The notes: generated by a model from the sequence alone, not told the origin. Numbered from the stretch's first letter, positions 25,519 through 33,405 are shown. The stretch: DNA of 37,083 nt from an uncultured Rhodospirillales bacterium (GCA_903856295.1 CAIOBP010000194.1:1-37083); one strand, 5' to 3'. Program-made: numbers and translations.

Positions 25519-26445
25519 TCAATTCAGCCGATTCCTCAACTGCTGGATGATCACGGCGGTCTGGTGCTGGGCGGGATCGTCGCCGGCCATGTCCATGAAG
25601 GTCTCGAGGGCGGCGATGGCGGCGTTGAGGTTGCCGAAATGGGCACGGAGCAGGCCGGTCTCGCGCCACAGGGTCGGCTCCTTGGGCGCGAACAGCAGCA
25701 TGTCCTCCAGGACATCCAGCGCCTTGTTGATCTGATTGGCCCGGAGATGGCGCAGCTTGATGTTGTTCTGGAGCCGCAGCAGGATCGAGCGGTTGTCCAC
25801 CGGGGCGTAATGCTCGGGCTCCAGTTCGGCGTCGGCGCCGGCGGTGGCCTTCAGCAGATCGCGCAGTTCGACGGCGCCGCATTCCAGCGCCTTGCGGAAC
25901 GGGTCGACGATGATCCGCCCGCCGGCGGCCTCCAGCCGAACCAGGAAATGACCGGGGAAATTCAGCCCCTCGGCGTCCCACTCGCGCAGCCGCGCAACGT
26001 GGAGAAAGATGATGCCCAACGCCACCGGCAACCCCCGGCGACGGTCGATCACCCCCATCAGGTTGGCGTTCTGCAGATCTTCATAGGTCTGGGTGTCGCC
26101 CTGATAGCCGTAGCGGTTGACCAGGGTCTCGCGCAGCGCCGCCACCCGGGCCGCCACATCATCCTCGCCGCCCGGCGGCACGCGCCCGGCGACATCCTCG
26201 GCCAGTTCGGTGAGATGGCGGCGATAGCTGTCGAGGTCGCCGCTCGGCCGGTCCAGCACCGCCAGCATCAAGGCGGCCTCGGCCAACTCGATGTCTGCGT
26301 CGGCCTGTTCGCCGACTTTGCGAAGATATTCCCGGGCTTCCGGACGGGTGGACAAGGCTGATACGCTCGTACTGACGATCTGGGATGAATCACTGACGAC
26401 CGGCAGATGAGGTAGACCAACTCCCCTGTCCTTGTCGACGCTCAA
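25519..26445 (-). CDS. SirB1 family protein (transglutaminase-like plus TPR)
   Basis: A 308-residue SirB1-type protein. The transglutaminase-like part is seen as YGYQGDTQTYEDLQNANLMGVIDRRRGLPVALGIIFLHVAR (about 112-152) and LNFPGHFLVRLEAAGGRIIVDPFRKA (about 162-187). A C-terminal tetratricopeptide-like part (RLQNNIKLRHLRANQINKALDVLEDMLLFAPKEPTLWRETGLL) ends the protein. The Cys and His of active transglutaminases are not all present, so an enzymatic role is doubtful; some relatives are regulators. Start is uncertain: TTG 26445 is the furthest that avoids YraN, another TTG lies about 90 bases in, and no ATG occurs near the N-terminus. Downstream of YraN by 12 bases. Confidence 0.85.
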   Translation of the reverse strand: MSVDKDRGVGLPHLPVVSDSSQIVSTSVSALSTRPEAREYLRKVGEQADADIELAEAALMLAVLDRPSGDLDSYRRHLTELAEDVAGRVPPGGEDDVAARVAALRETLVNRYGYQGDTQTYEDLQNANLMGVIDRRRGLPVALGIIFLHVARLREWDAEGLNFPGHFLVRLEAAGGRIIVDPFRKALECGAVELRDLLKATAGADAELEPEHYAPVDNRSILLRLQNNIKLRHLRANQINKALDVLEDMLLFAPKEPTLWRETGLLRAHFGNLNAAIAALETFMDMAGDDPAQHQTAVIIQQLRNRLN

Positions 26446-26457
26446 ATTAGGGAAAGT

Positions 26458-26826
26458 TCACGGACGCCAAGCGTCGGGAATGTGCTCCGGCCAGCGCCAG
26501 GGCCGAACCAGCATGACATCGAAGCGCACCGCCAGCCCGGCCAGTTCGCCATGACGGCCGAGAAACATCGCCGCCGCCCGTTCCAGCCGTCCGCGCTGAC
26601 GCGCCGACACCGGTTCGTCCAGCCCGGCGCCCTGCCGCCGCGCCTTGACCTCGACCACCGCGACCACGCCGCCACGCCGCACCACCATGTCGATCTCGCC
26701 CACCGGCGTCCGTTCGCGCACCGCCAGCACCCGGTAGCCCTTGAGTCTCAGAGCCAGCCGGCACCACGCCTCGGCCCGCCGCCCGAAACGCTCGGCGGCG
26801 GCGCGACTCGTCGTTCCGGCCCTCAC
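26458..26826 (-). CDS. yraN: YraN/UPF0102 family protein, nuclease-like fold
   Basis: A 122-residue UPF0102 protein with the restriction-endonuclease-like core: RRAEAWCRLALRLKGYRVLAV, then VGEIDMVVRRGGVVAVVEVKAR, which provides the Glu, Asp and Glu-x-Lys set of that fold, and a basic RQRGRLERAAAMFLG helix. The start is GTG 26826, which overlaps the rsmI TGA as GTGA and so shows translational coupling. RsmI-YraN neighbourhood is conserved across proteobacteria, but the biochemical function of YraN is not established. Confidence 0.93.
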   Translation of the reverse strand: MRAGTTSRAAAERFGRRAEAWCRLALRLKGYRVLAVRERTPVGEIDMVVRRGGVVAVVEVKARRQGAGLDEPVSARQRGRLERAAAMFLGRHGELAGLAVRFDVMLVRPWRWPEHIPDAWRP

Positions 26827-27776
26827 TCCCCCGCCCCCGCGCCGACCAGCGCATCTTCCCGGGCGCCGACCTGCACCTCTTCTCGGGCGCCGACCAGCGC
26901 CAGGGCACGGGCATAGACGGCCTTGCGCGGCTGGCCGCTGAGACGGCAGACGGTGGCCACGGCGTCGCGCAGGCTTGAGCTTGCGAGGGCTTGTTTGAGG
27001 GCGGCGTCGAGTCCCGCCTCGTCGAGGGTTTCTGAGTCGGAGTCGCGGGGCGGAGCGATCACCACCACCACCTCGCCCTTGGGCGCTCCGGCCTCGGCGT
27101 AATGGGCCGCCAGCTCGGTCAGAGTGCCGCGCCGCACCTCCTCGAACAGCTTGGTCAGCTCCCGCGCCACCGCCGCCGGACGCGGCCCGAGCATCTCGGC
27201 GAGATCGCCCAGCAGGGCCGCCAGCCGCTGAGCCGATTCGTAACACACCAAAGTTGCCCCGATTCCAGCCACTTCGTCGATGGCCGCGCGCCGGGCGACC
27301 GATTTGTTGGGCAGAAAACCCAGGAACAGAAAGCGGTCGGAAGGCAGCCCCGAGAGCTGAAGCGCGGTCAGCACGGCGCTGGCGCCGGGCAGCGCCGTCA
27401 CCGCCAGCCCGGCCTCGACCACCGCCTGAACCAGCTTGTAGCCCGGATCCGAGATCAGCGGCGTGCCGGCGTCGGAGACCAGCGCCACCACTTGGCCTTC
27501 GCGCAGCTTTTCCAGCAGGCGCGGGCGCATGGTGGCGGCGTTGTGCTCGTGATATGGCACGGTGTGCGCGCGAACTCCGAACCGGGTCAAGAGCTTAGCC
27601 GTGACCCTCGTGTCCTCGCAGGCCACGATGTCGGCACTTTTCAGCAGCTCCAGCGCCCGCAGCGTGATGTCGCCAGTGTTGCCGATCGGTGTCGCAACGA
27701 GATAAAGGCCAGGGCTTGGTTTACAGAACCCGTCGCGATCGTTACCCTCTCCGTCGCGCTTCGACTGTTCAGGCAT
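26823..27776 (-). CDS. rsmI: 16S rRNA (cytidine(1402)-2'-O)-methyltransferase
   Basis: Uses S-adenosylmethionine to 2'-O-methylate C1402 of 16S rRNA in the decoding centre. The 317-residue protein begins the conserved part with GLYLVATPIGNTGDITLRALELLKSADIVACEDTR, followed by YHEHNA, ALVSDAGTPLISDPGYKLV (SAM loop) and LPGASAVLTALQLSGLPSDRFLFLGFLP. Start is ATG 27776; ATG 27785 is also possible. Neither has a good ribosome site. The C-terminal tail (VGAREEVQVGAREDALVGAGAG) is low-complexity, with two VGARE repeats. It is divergent from the LpoA-like gene, with 11 bases between start codons, and overlaps yraN. Confidence 0.95.
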   Translation of the reverse strand: MPEQSKRDGEGNDRDGFCKPSPGLYLVATPIGNTGDITLRALELLKSADIVACEDTRVTAKLLTRFGVRAHTVPYHEHNAATMRPRLLEKLREGQVVALVSDAGTPLISDPGYKLVQAVVEAGLAVTALPGASAVLTALQLSGLPSDRFLFLGFLPNKSVARRAAIDEVAGIGATLVCYESAQRLAALLGDLAEMLGPRPAAVARELTKLFEEVRRGTLTELAAHYAEAGAPKGEVVVVIAPPRDSDSETLDEAGLDAALKQALASSSLRDAVATVCRLSGQPRKAVYARALALVGAREEVQVGAREDALVGAGAGE

Positions 27777-27787
27777 GGAGACCATCG

Positions 27788-29062
27788 GTGACAGGGTTGA
27801 CGAAAGGTTTCGAGTGGCTCGGAAAGATGGTATCCCCCGGTCTTGTGGGGATGGTGGCGGTGCTTGCGCTGACGGCCTGCGCCAGCAGCAGCCCCCCCAC
27901 CATAGAGCAGACGTTAGCGGCTGAGCCCCCTTCAACGCAAGGGTCGGCCAAGGACAAGGCCCAGGCGGCCCTCGGGCCGGTGAAGGTCGGCCTGCTGCTG
28001 CCGCTGTCCGGTCCCGCGACCAATGTCGGCTCCGAGATGCTCAACGCCGCCCAGATCGCCCTGTTCGATCTCGGCGAGGAGCGTTTCACCCTGCTGCCCC
28101 GCGACAGCAAAGGCTCGCCGCTCGAGGCCGCCGAGGCCACCCGCCGCCTGATCTCCGAGGGCGCCAGACTGATTCTCGGGCCGCTGCTGGCTCCGGAGGT
28201 CGGCGCCGCCGCGCCGGTGGCCCGCGCCGCCAACATCAACCTGCTCGCCTTCTCCAACGATTGGCAGCGCGCCGGCAACGGCACCTACATTCTCGGCTTC
28301 GTGCCCGCCGATCAGGTGGCGCGCGTGCTGCTCTACGCCCGGGTGCGCGGCATCGCGCGCGTCGCGGCGCTGGCGCCGCGCAATCCCTACGGCGATGCCG
28401 TGATCGCCGCCCTCCATGACACCGCCCAGCGCCAGGGCATCACCGTGGTCCGGGAAGAACGCTACACCGCCGACAACGCCGATCTGGCCGGAGCGGTCGC
28501 CCGCCTCGCCGGAGGAACCGCCGCCGCCGCCCCGGCCACGCCAACCGCACCGGCCGCCAAACCTGCCGGGGGCGGTGGCTTCGACGCTCTGCTGATCGCC
28601 GATGGCGGAGACCGCCTGAAGGCGATCGCGCCGATGTTGACCGCGAATCGCATCGACCCCGCCCGCATCCGCCTGCTCGGCACCGGCTTGTGGGACGATC
28701 CGGCAGTGTCGAGACTGCCCGCGCTCGCCGGAGCCTGGTTCGCCGCGCCCGCGCCCCAGGCCCGCGCCGATTTCGAAGGCCGGTTCGAGGGCCTGTATCA
28801 TCACCGTCCGCACCGCCTCGCGACTCTGGCCTATGACGCCACGGCGCTGGCCGCGGTGCTGGCCCGCCTGCCCCCGCCGACCAGTTTCGACTCGGTCAAC
28901 CTGACCAATCCCAGCGGCTTCGCCGGGGTCGACGGCATCTTCCGGCTGCGCAACGACGGCTTGGTCGAACGCGGCTTGGCGGTGATCGAACTCGCCCCCG
29001 GCGGCCCGCGGGTGATCGATCAGGCTCCGACCAGCTTCGAAGCCATCGCCTCAGCCAAGTAA
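27788..29062 (+). CDS. LpoA-like penicillin-binding-protein activator lipoprotein
   Basis: A 424-residue outer-membrane-type lipoprotein. The signal peptide ends in lipobox LTAC (LALTAC, Cys about residue 31), followed by ASSSPPT; the mature protein is a periplasmic-binding-protein (type I) fold: VKVGLLLPLSGPATNVGSEMLNAAQIALFDLG, LILGPLLAPEVGAAAPVAR and LGTGLWDDP. This is the LpoA/YraM C-terminal-domain type, known to activate PBP1A in gammaproteobacteria; the alphaproteobacterial version is shorter and lacks the TPR domain, so the activator role is inferred. GTG 27788 is selected because GGAGA lies seven bases before it; ATG 27827 is alternative. Its location beside rsmI and yraN mirrors the E. 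coli rsmI-lpoA-yraN cluster. Confidence 0.88.
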   Translation: MTGLTKGFEWLGKMVSPGLVGMVAVLALTACASSSPPTIEQTLAAEPPSTQGSAKDKAQAALGPVKVGLLLPLSGPATNVGSEMLNAAQIALFDLGEERFTLLPRDSKGSPLEAAEATRRLISEGARLILGPLLAPEVGAAAPVARAANINLLAFSNDWQRAGNGTYILGFVPADQVARVLLYARVRGIARVAALAPRNPYGDAVIAALHDTAQRQGITVVREERYTADNADLAGAVARLAGGTAAAAPATPTAPAAKPAGGGGFDALLIADGGDRLKAIAPMLTANRIDPARIRLLGTGLWDDPAVSRLPALAGAWFAAPAPQARADFEGRFEGLYHHRPHRLATLAYDATALAAVLARLPPPTSFDSVNLTNPSGFAGVDGIFRLRNDGLVERGLAVIELAPGGPRVIDQAPTSFEAIASAK

Positions 29063-29063
29063 C

Positions 29064-29173
29064 GGTTTCCAAAGGCCATTGGCCTTTGGCGGGGTCCAGG
29101 GGCGGCGCCCCGGGTGTCTCCGACGGCCAAGGGGCTTTGCCCCTTGGAGCCCCACTGGGGCCTCAGGCCCCAG
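29064..29173 (+). repeat. Dispersed palindromic repeat, copy D (longest)
   Basis: Directly after the LpoA-like stop and before the convergent hydrolase stop (29180). Hairpins: CCAAAGGCC/GGCCTTTGG (29069-29089), CCAAGGGGC/GCCCCTTGG (29127-29147) and CTGGGGCCT/AGGCCCCAG (29155-29173), plus the 15-base stretch at about 29113-29127 shared inverted with copy A. Full-length form of the family. Confidence 0.85.
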
Positions 29174-29179
29174 ACCCCG

Positions 29180-29956
29180 TTACCGGGCCAGGGCGGCGAT
29201 GGCCGGGAAGTAGCGGTCGGCTCCGACCATCATCAGATCGTTGTGCCCGGCGCCGGCAATCGGCAGCAGCCGCTTGTCGGTGGCGCCTGAGGCCTCATAC
29301 AACCGGCGGCCGTCGGAAAACGGGATGATCCAGTCCTCCTTGCCGTGAATGATCAGGGTCGGCACCGTGACCTTGGCGATGCGGGCGAGACTGCCGAAGC
29401 CGTCGCGCGCCTCGGTCGCCCCGGCCGGCAGCACCCCACCCAACCGTTCGACCAGCGACAGCGTCTCGGCAAACCCGCTCTCGATGATCAGGCCGGAGAG
29501 CGCGGCGCCCCGGGCCTCGGCCACCACCAGCGCCGCCGCGCTGCCCATCGAGCGCCCCATCACCAGCAACCGTGCCGGCTTGAGCCCCGCCGCCGCCAGC
29601 ATCGGCGCAGCCTGATCGAACACCTCGAGCGCGTCGCCGGCCAGCGCCGTCGCCGTGGGCCTGCCACCGCTGATGCCGTAGCCGCGATAATCGGCCACCA
29701 GCAGCGTCAAGCCGAGCTGCCGGTAGAGCGGCGCCAGATCGTCGTAATCCGACGCGATTTCGCCATTGCCGTGAAAGAACAGAATCGCCGGCGCGGTCTC
29801 TCCGGCCGCATGCAGCCGGCCGCCGATCACGGTACCGTCGGCCATGACGAAGCGGACAGTGCGCGCCTCGGGCCCCTCGGTGAGCCCCGGATATTCCGGC
29901 CGGGGATGAAACAGCACCTGACCGATGTCAGGCCGATCGAGCACATCAAACACCAT
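29180..29956 (-). CDS. Alpha/beta hydrolase, BEM46/ABHD-like
   Basis: A 258-residue serine hydrolase. Motifs: FFHGNGEIASDYD (oxyanion-hole HG, about 71-83), YRGYGISGG, GRSMGSAAAL (nucleophile Ser in GxSxG, about 144-153), HGKEDWIIPFSDG (acid Asp) and GAGHNDLMM (His). The set matches the BEM46/ABHD13/17-like group of esterases or deacylases; the substrate is unknown. ATG 29956 is used; an ATG at 29971 is in frame, separated by a run of eight G bases that makes the ribosome site ambiguous. Downstream of the metal ABC permease, after repeat copy E, so probably not in its operon. Confidence 0.88.
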   Translation of the reverse strand: MVFDVLDRPDIGQVLFHPRPEYPGLTEGPEARTVRFVMADGTVIGGRLHAAGETAPAILFFHGNGEIASDYDDLAPLYRQLGLTLLVADYRGYGISGGRPTATALAGDALEVFDQAAPMLAAAGLKPARLLVMGRSMGSAAALVVAEARGAALSGLIIESGFAETLSLVERLGGVLPAGATEARDGFGSLARIAKVTVPTLIIHGKEDWIIPFSDGRRLYEASGATDKRLLPIAGAGHNDLMMVGADRYFPAIAALAR

Positions 29957-29991
29957 GCCTCCCCCCCCCATCTCACACCGGCGCCAGTCCC

Positions 29992-30039
29992 GGTTTCCAA
30001 AGGCCCCCGGCCTGTGGTCGGTCCAGGGCAACGCCCTGG
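29992..30039 (+). repeat. Dispersed palindromic repeat, copy E
   Basis: CCAAAGGCC/GGCCTGTGG (one mismatch, 29997-30017) and CCAGGGC/GCCCTGG (30023-30039), the short form also seen in copy C. It is between the hydrolase start and the permease stop (both minus). Its orientation is opposite to that of copies A-D relative to the nearest gene end. Confidence 0.7.
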
Positions 30040-30066
30040 TCGCCGAAGGCAGGCCCTCCATGGTGG

Positions 30067-30939
30067 TCACGCCGCGCGATGACGCCCCGGAAAATAGCGG
30101 CTGCGAAGCCCACCGCACGGCCCGACCAGCACCGACACCGCGTACACCCCCCCGGCGGTGAGCACGATCGACGGCCCCGAGGGCAGCGAGCCATGATAGG
30201 ACAACAGCAGACCGAGATAACCGGAAACCAGGGCCAGCGTCGAGGCCAGCGCCGCCAGCGCCCATAACCCGCGAACCCAGAAACGCGCCGCCGCCGCCGG
30301 CAGCATCATCAGCCCGACCGCCATCAAGGTGCCCAGCGCCTGAAAGCCGGCGACCAGATTGACCACCACCAGCACCAGAAAGCCGTAATGGGCGAGGCTG
30401 CCGCCACCGCCCACCGAACGCAGAAAGCCGGGATCGAAGCACTCGACCACCAGCGGCCGGTAGAGCACCGCCAGCCCGACCAGCGAAAAACTCGCGACTC
30501 CGGCCATTTCGATCAACGACACGTCGTCCACGGCAAGGATGGTGCCGAACAGCACGTGGAGCAGGTCGACATTGTTGCCCCGCGCCGAGACCAGCAGCAC
30601 CCCCGCCGCCAGCGAAATCAGATAGAAAGCGGCGAAGCTGGCGTCCTCGCGCAAGGGCGTCAAGCGGGCCACGCCGCCGGCCGCCAGCGCCACCAGCAGC
30701 CCGGCGGCAAAGCCACCCAGGCTCATCGCCGGCACCGACAGCCCGGCCCAGAGAAAGCCGACGGCGGCTCCGGGCAGAATGGCGTGGGACATGGCGTCGG
30801 CCATCAGGCTCATCCGCCGCAGCATCAGCAGCACCCCGACCGGCCCGCAGCCGACCGCCAGCGCGAGACAGCCGACCAGCGCCCGGCGCATGAAGGCATA
30901 GTCGGCGAAAGGCTGGATCAGCAGATCATAGAGACTCAT
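30067..30939 (-). CDS. Zn/Mn-type metal ABC transporter permease
   Basis: A 290-residue membrane permease of the ZnuB/MntB (ABC-3) family. It begins FMRRALVGCLALAVGCGPVGVLLMLRRMSLMADAMSHAILPGAAVGF, the signature of this family, and has eight or nine hydrophobic helices, including VLFGTILAVDDVSL and FQALGTLMAVGLMMLPAAAARFW. The start ATG 30939 overlaps the ATPase stop as ATGA. Metal choice (zinc, manganese or iron) cannot be read from the permease; the Zur-like operator upstream favours zinc. No substrate-binding protein gene is nearby. Confidence 0.93.
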   Translation of the reverse strand: MSLYDLLIQPFADYAFMRRALVGCLALAVGCGPVGVLLMLRRMSLMADAMSHAILPGAAVGFLWAGLSVPAMSLGGFAAGLLVALAAGGVARLTPLREDASFAAFYLISLAAGVLLVSARGNNVDLLHVLFGTILAVDDVSLIEMAGVASFSLVGLAVLYRPLVVECFDPGFLRSVGGGGSLAHYGFLVLVVVNLVAGFQALGTLMAVGLMMLPAAAARFWVRGLWALAALASTLALVSGYLGLLLSYHGSLPSGPSIVLTAGGVYAVSVLVGPCGGLRSRYFPGRHRAA

Positions 30940-31682
30940 GCCGCCGCTCCCCGGTGGCAGCGGCCGGCATGCTCGTCCCAGGCCTCGGACATGGCGCGGG
31001 CGCGGGCAAGATTGGCGGGGCTGAGCACCTCGGCCGCCGCCCCCCAAGCCACCGGCTCGCGCGCCAGCAGCAGCGCCTCGGGAAAATGGGCGCGCACCTG
31101 ATCGAAATCGTGGGACACCACCATCACCGTCCGGCCCTCGCCGTGCCAGTGGCAGACCAGACGCAACAGATCGACGGTCGTGCGGTCGTCGATGGCGGAA
31201 AAAGGCTCGTCGAGCAAAATCAACCGGGCGTCCTGAACCAGCATGCGCGCGAACAGCACACGCTGAAACTGCCCAACCGACAAGCTGGCGATCGCGCGCC
31301 GCTCGAAATCGCCCAGCCCGACCGACTCCAGCGCCGCCCGCCCGCGCGCCAGCAACGGCGCCGTCACCGCCCCGAACGTGCCGATGGTCCGCCAATGGCC
31401 GAGCAGCACGGTATCGAGCACGCTGATCGGAAAGCCGCGGTCGATCTCCGCCTGCTGGGGCAGATAGGCGACTTCGGCCGGCTTCAGCCCGACCAGCTCG
31501 ACCCGGCCTTCGAGCGGCCGCGCCAGCCCCATGATGCCCTTGAGCAGCGTGCTCTTGCCGGCGCCGTTCGGCCCGACCACCGCGGTCAGCGAGCCGGTGC
31601 GCACCGCCCCCGACAGGTGATGCACCGCCGGGTGACGCTCATAACCGAAGGTGACGCCGTGCAGACGGATGATGTCGGCCAT
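30936..31682 (-). CDS. Zn/Mn-type metal ABC transporter ATPase
   Basis: A 248-residue ABC ATPase that powers the permease beside it, facing the cytoplasm. Walker A GPNGAGKST (about 38-46), Q-loop in AYLPQQAEIDRGFPISV, signature, Walker B ARLILLDEPFSAIDD and the H-loop MVVSHD are all present. The signature reads LSVGQFQRV instead of LSGGQ, a Gly-to-Val change at the third position. The first gene half resembles ZnuC/MntB-type ATPases. ATG 31682 follows AGGA. Its stop overlaps the permease start; four bases separate it from the small membrane protein upstream. Confidence 0.93.
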   Translation of the reverse strand: MADIIRLHGVTFGYERHPAVHHLSGAVRTGSLTAVVGPNGAGKSTLLKGIMGLARPLEGRVELVGLKPAEVAYLPQQAEIDRGFPISVLDTVLLGHWRTIGTFGAVTAPLLARGRAALESVGLGDFERRAIASLSVGQFQRVLFARMLVQDARLILLDEPFSAIDDRTTVDLLRLVCHWHGEGRTVMVVSHDFDQVRAHFPEALLLAREPVAWGAAAEVLSPANLARARAMSEAWDEHAGRCHRGAAA

Positions 31683-31686
31683 GATC

Positions 31687-31833
31687 CTACCCGCCGATCC
31701 AGCCGAGCGCCCAGGCCACCGCCAGCCACAGCCCGGCCGCAGCCGCCAGTGCCCCGGCCAGCCGCGCCGGGACGCCGGCCCCCAGCAGCGAGGCGTGACC
31801 AGCCGTCGCCGCTCGCTCCCCCGCCTCGGACAT
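31687..31833 (-). CDS. Small single-helix membrane protein at head of metal ABC operon
   Basis: A 48-residue protein from ATG 31833, with GGTGGG-like ribosome site, ending four bases before the ABC ATPase start. It has a polar N-terminus (MSEAGERAATAGHA) and one hydrophobic helix (LAGALAAAAGLWLAVAWALGWIGG) at the C-terminus. The -10 and Zur-like box are just upstream, so this is the first reading frame of the operon. Not recognised; could be an accessory or leader peptide for the transporter. It is real by operon position, start and hydrophobicity, but homologues were not checked. Confidence 0.6.
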   Translation of the reverse strand: MSEAGERAATAGHASLLGAGVPARLAGALAAAAGLWLAVAWALGWIGG

Positions 31834-31859
31834 CGCCCACCCCCACCGCAATCCTGCAA

Positions 31860-31896
31860 CGATATAGTATAACAGGCGAGGGCGCGGCGGAGTCAA
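31860..31896 (-). promoter_or_regulatory. Promoter with overlapping Zur-like operator
   Basis: On the minus strand TTGACT (31896-31891) and TATACT (31871-31866) form a -35/-10 pair 19 bases apart; TTATAC one base earlier gives 18. TGTTATACTATATCG (31874-31860) overlaps the -10 and shows dyad symmetry at five of seven pairs, resembling the alphaproteobacterial Zur consensus around GTTATAnTATAAC. It lies 27 bases upstream of the 48-residue frame, so zinc-dependent repression of the ABC operon is likely. Confidence 0.6.
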
Positions 31897-31903
31897 GCGG
31901 CGG

Positions 31904-32278
31904 TCACAGCATTTGGCCGCCGACATCCACCGAGCGCCGGGAGGCGGCCAGGGTGACAGTAAAGCCGGCGATGACGTCGAGCAGGGTCATGACCAGAATC
32001 AGGAAGAAGGTGCCGGTGCCGGCCACCGGCAGGGTGATGAACATCACCAGGCACGACACGAACAGCGCCAGCGACAAGCCGTGATCGATCACCGAAGCGA
32101 TCGAGGTCCGCACCGATTTGAGGATTTCCAGGTACAGGAGCACCAGCCCGCAGGCGACCAGCAGATCGCCGGTGGTGAGCATCCACAGCGTTTGCGCGGT
32201 CAGGGCCGAGGGAGCGCTGAAAGCGACGCCGAAATAGGCGAGCACGACCAGGGACAGCAGGGGAACGACGTTGAACAT
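31904..32278 (-). CDS. Hypothetical four-helix membrane protein
   Basis: Unrecognised, 124 residues, almost all hydrophobic. Four likely transmembrane helices: residues about 4-22 (VVPLLSLVVLAYFGVAFS), 37-55 (MLTTGDLLVACGLVLLYLE), 68-87 (HGLSLALFVSCLVMFITLP) and 89-112 (GTGTFFLILVMTLLDVIAGFTVTL). The connecting segment contains EILKSVRTS and the tail SRRSVDVGG. ATG 32278 has GGAG upstream. It follows rluC-like gene with 23 bases between, so is probably cotranscribed. No function suggested. Confidence 0.75.
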   Translation of the reverse strand: MFNVVPLLSLVVLAYFGVAFSAPSALTAQTLWMLTTGDLLVACGLVLLYLEILKSVRTSIASVIDHGLSLALFVSCLVMFITLPVAGTGTFFLILVMTLLDVIAGFTVTLAASRRSVDVGGQML

Positions 32279-32301
32279 GACAGGTTTCTCCGTCTGAGAC
32301 T

Positions 32302-33312
32302 TCAGGACTCGTCGCCGGGGAAGTCGTCGGCGATGCTGTTGGGCTCGATGCCGAGCCAAGCGCAGGTATCGAGCATGTGCGGCGGCAGCGGCGCCTTGAC
32401 GTCGACCTCGCCCTTGCGCGGATTGGGATGGGGCAGCACCAGCCGCCGGGCATGGAGATGCAGCTTCTTGGCGCTGGCCACCGTCTCGATGAAGGCGCCG
32501 GCACCGCCGTACTTGCCGTCGCCGAGGATCGGCGTCCCCAGCGCCGCCATATGTACGCGCAGCTGATGCGTACGCCCGGTGAGCGGCGACATCTGTACGT
32601 ACGCCGCATGCTCACCCACGGTGTCGGCGACCTGATACAGCGTCACCGCCTTGAGTCCGGCCTCGCCGGCCACCGCCACCCGCTCGCCGCGCGGCCCGGC
32701 TTCCTTGGCCAGCGGCAGATCGATCCGCCCACCCGCCGGATCGGGCACGCCGACGGTCAGCGCCACGTACAGCTTGCGTACACCCCGGCCACGGAAGGCC
32801 TCGGTGAGCTTGGCGGCGGCGGCGGCGGTCCGGGCCAGCGCCAGCACACCGCTGGTGTCCTTGTCCAACCGGTGGACCAGACGCGGCCGCTCGGCGGCCT
32901 CGAAGCGCAGGGCGTCGAGCAGACCATCGAGATGGTGAGTGGTATTGGTGCCGCCCTGGACCGCCAGCCCGGCCGGCTTGTCGATCACCAGCACCTCGTC
33001 GTCCCGGTACAGCACCCGCGCCCGAATCGCTTCGGCCTCGGCGGGGGCGATGGTCCGCACCGGCAACGGACGCGGCGGCGCCTCACCGGCATCATCGGCG
33101 CTTTCGGCGGCCAGCGGCGGAATCCGCACCATCTGCCCGGGCTCGACCCGGTCGCCGGCCTTGACCCGCTTGCCGTCGACCCGCACCTGCCCGGTGCGCA
33201 ACAGCTTTTCCAGCCTGGTATGGCCGAGAAACGGATAATGGCGCTTGAACCAGCGATCGAGCCGCAACCCGGCCTCGTCGCCACTCACCTCGCGGCTGGA
33301 CACTGCACTCAA
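32302..33312 (-). CDS. RluC/RluD-family 23S rRNA pseudouridine synthase
   Basis: About 336 residues. An N-terminal S4 RNA-binding domain (LDRWFKRHYPFLGHTRLEKLLRTGQVRVDGKRVKAGDRV) is followed by the synthase domain with VIDKPAGLAVQGG, the catalytic motif HRLDKDTSGVLALARTA (Asp within HRLDKD) and the C-terminal PLTGRTHQLRVHMAALGTPILGD. This matches the RluC/RluD type that modifies 23S rRNA; which of the two it is cannot be fixed from sequence alone. No ATG occurs near the N-terminus; TTG 33312 has GGAG nine bases before it, and GTG 33303 is also possible. The tRNA-Val gene lies upstream, in the opposite direction. Confidence 0.9.
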   Translation of the reverse strand: MSAVSSREVSGDEAGLRLDRWFKRHYPFLGHTRLEKLLRTGQVRVDGKRVKAGDRVEPGQMVRIPPLAAESADDAGEAPPRPLPVRTIAPAEAEAIRARVLYRDDEVLVIDKPAGLAVQGGTNTTHHLDGLLDALRFEAAERPRLVHRLDKDTSGVLALARTAAAAAKLTEAFRGRGVRKLYVALTVGVPDPAGGRIDLPLAKEAGPRGERVAVAGEAGLKAVTLYQVADTVGEHAAYVQMSPLTGRTHQLRVHMAALGTPILGDGKYGGAGAFIETVASAKKLHLHARRLVLPHPNPRKGEVDVKAPLPPHMLDTCAWLGIEPNSIADDFPGDES

Positions 33313-33376
33313 GACATCACACTCCGCGTCGGGCAAAAAAACCTTGTAGCCGATTTCATGGCGTGTGCGCCAGCGC

Positions 33377-33405
33377 TTGACAGCAGCGCCCCCCCGCCGT
33401 ACATA
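33377..33405 (+). promoter_or_regulatory. Promoter of tRNA-Val
   Basis: TTGACA (33377-33382), 17-base spacer, TACATA (33400-33405), then a GC-rich discriminator. The mature tRNA starts about 64 bases downstream of the -10. Confidence 0.6.
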
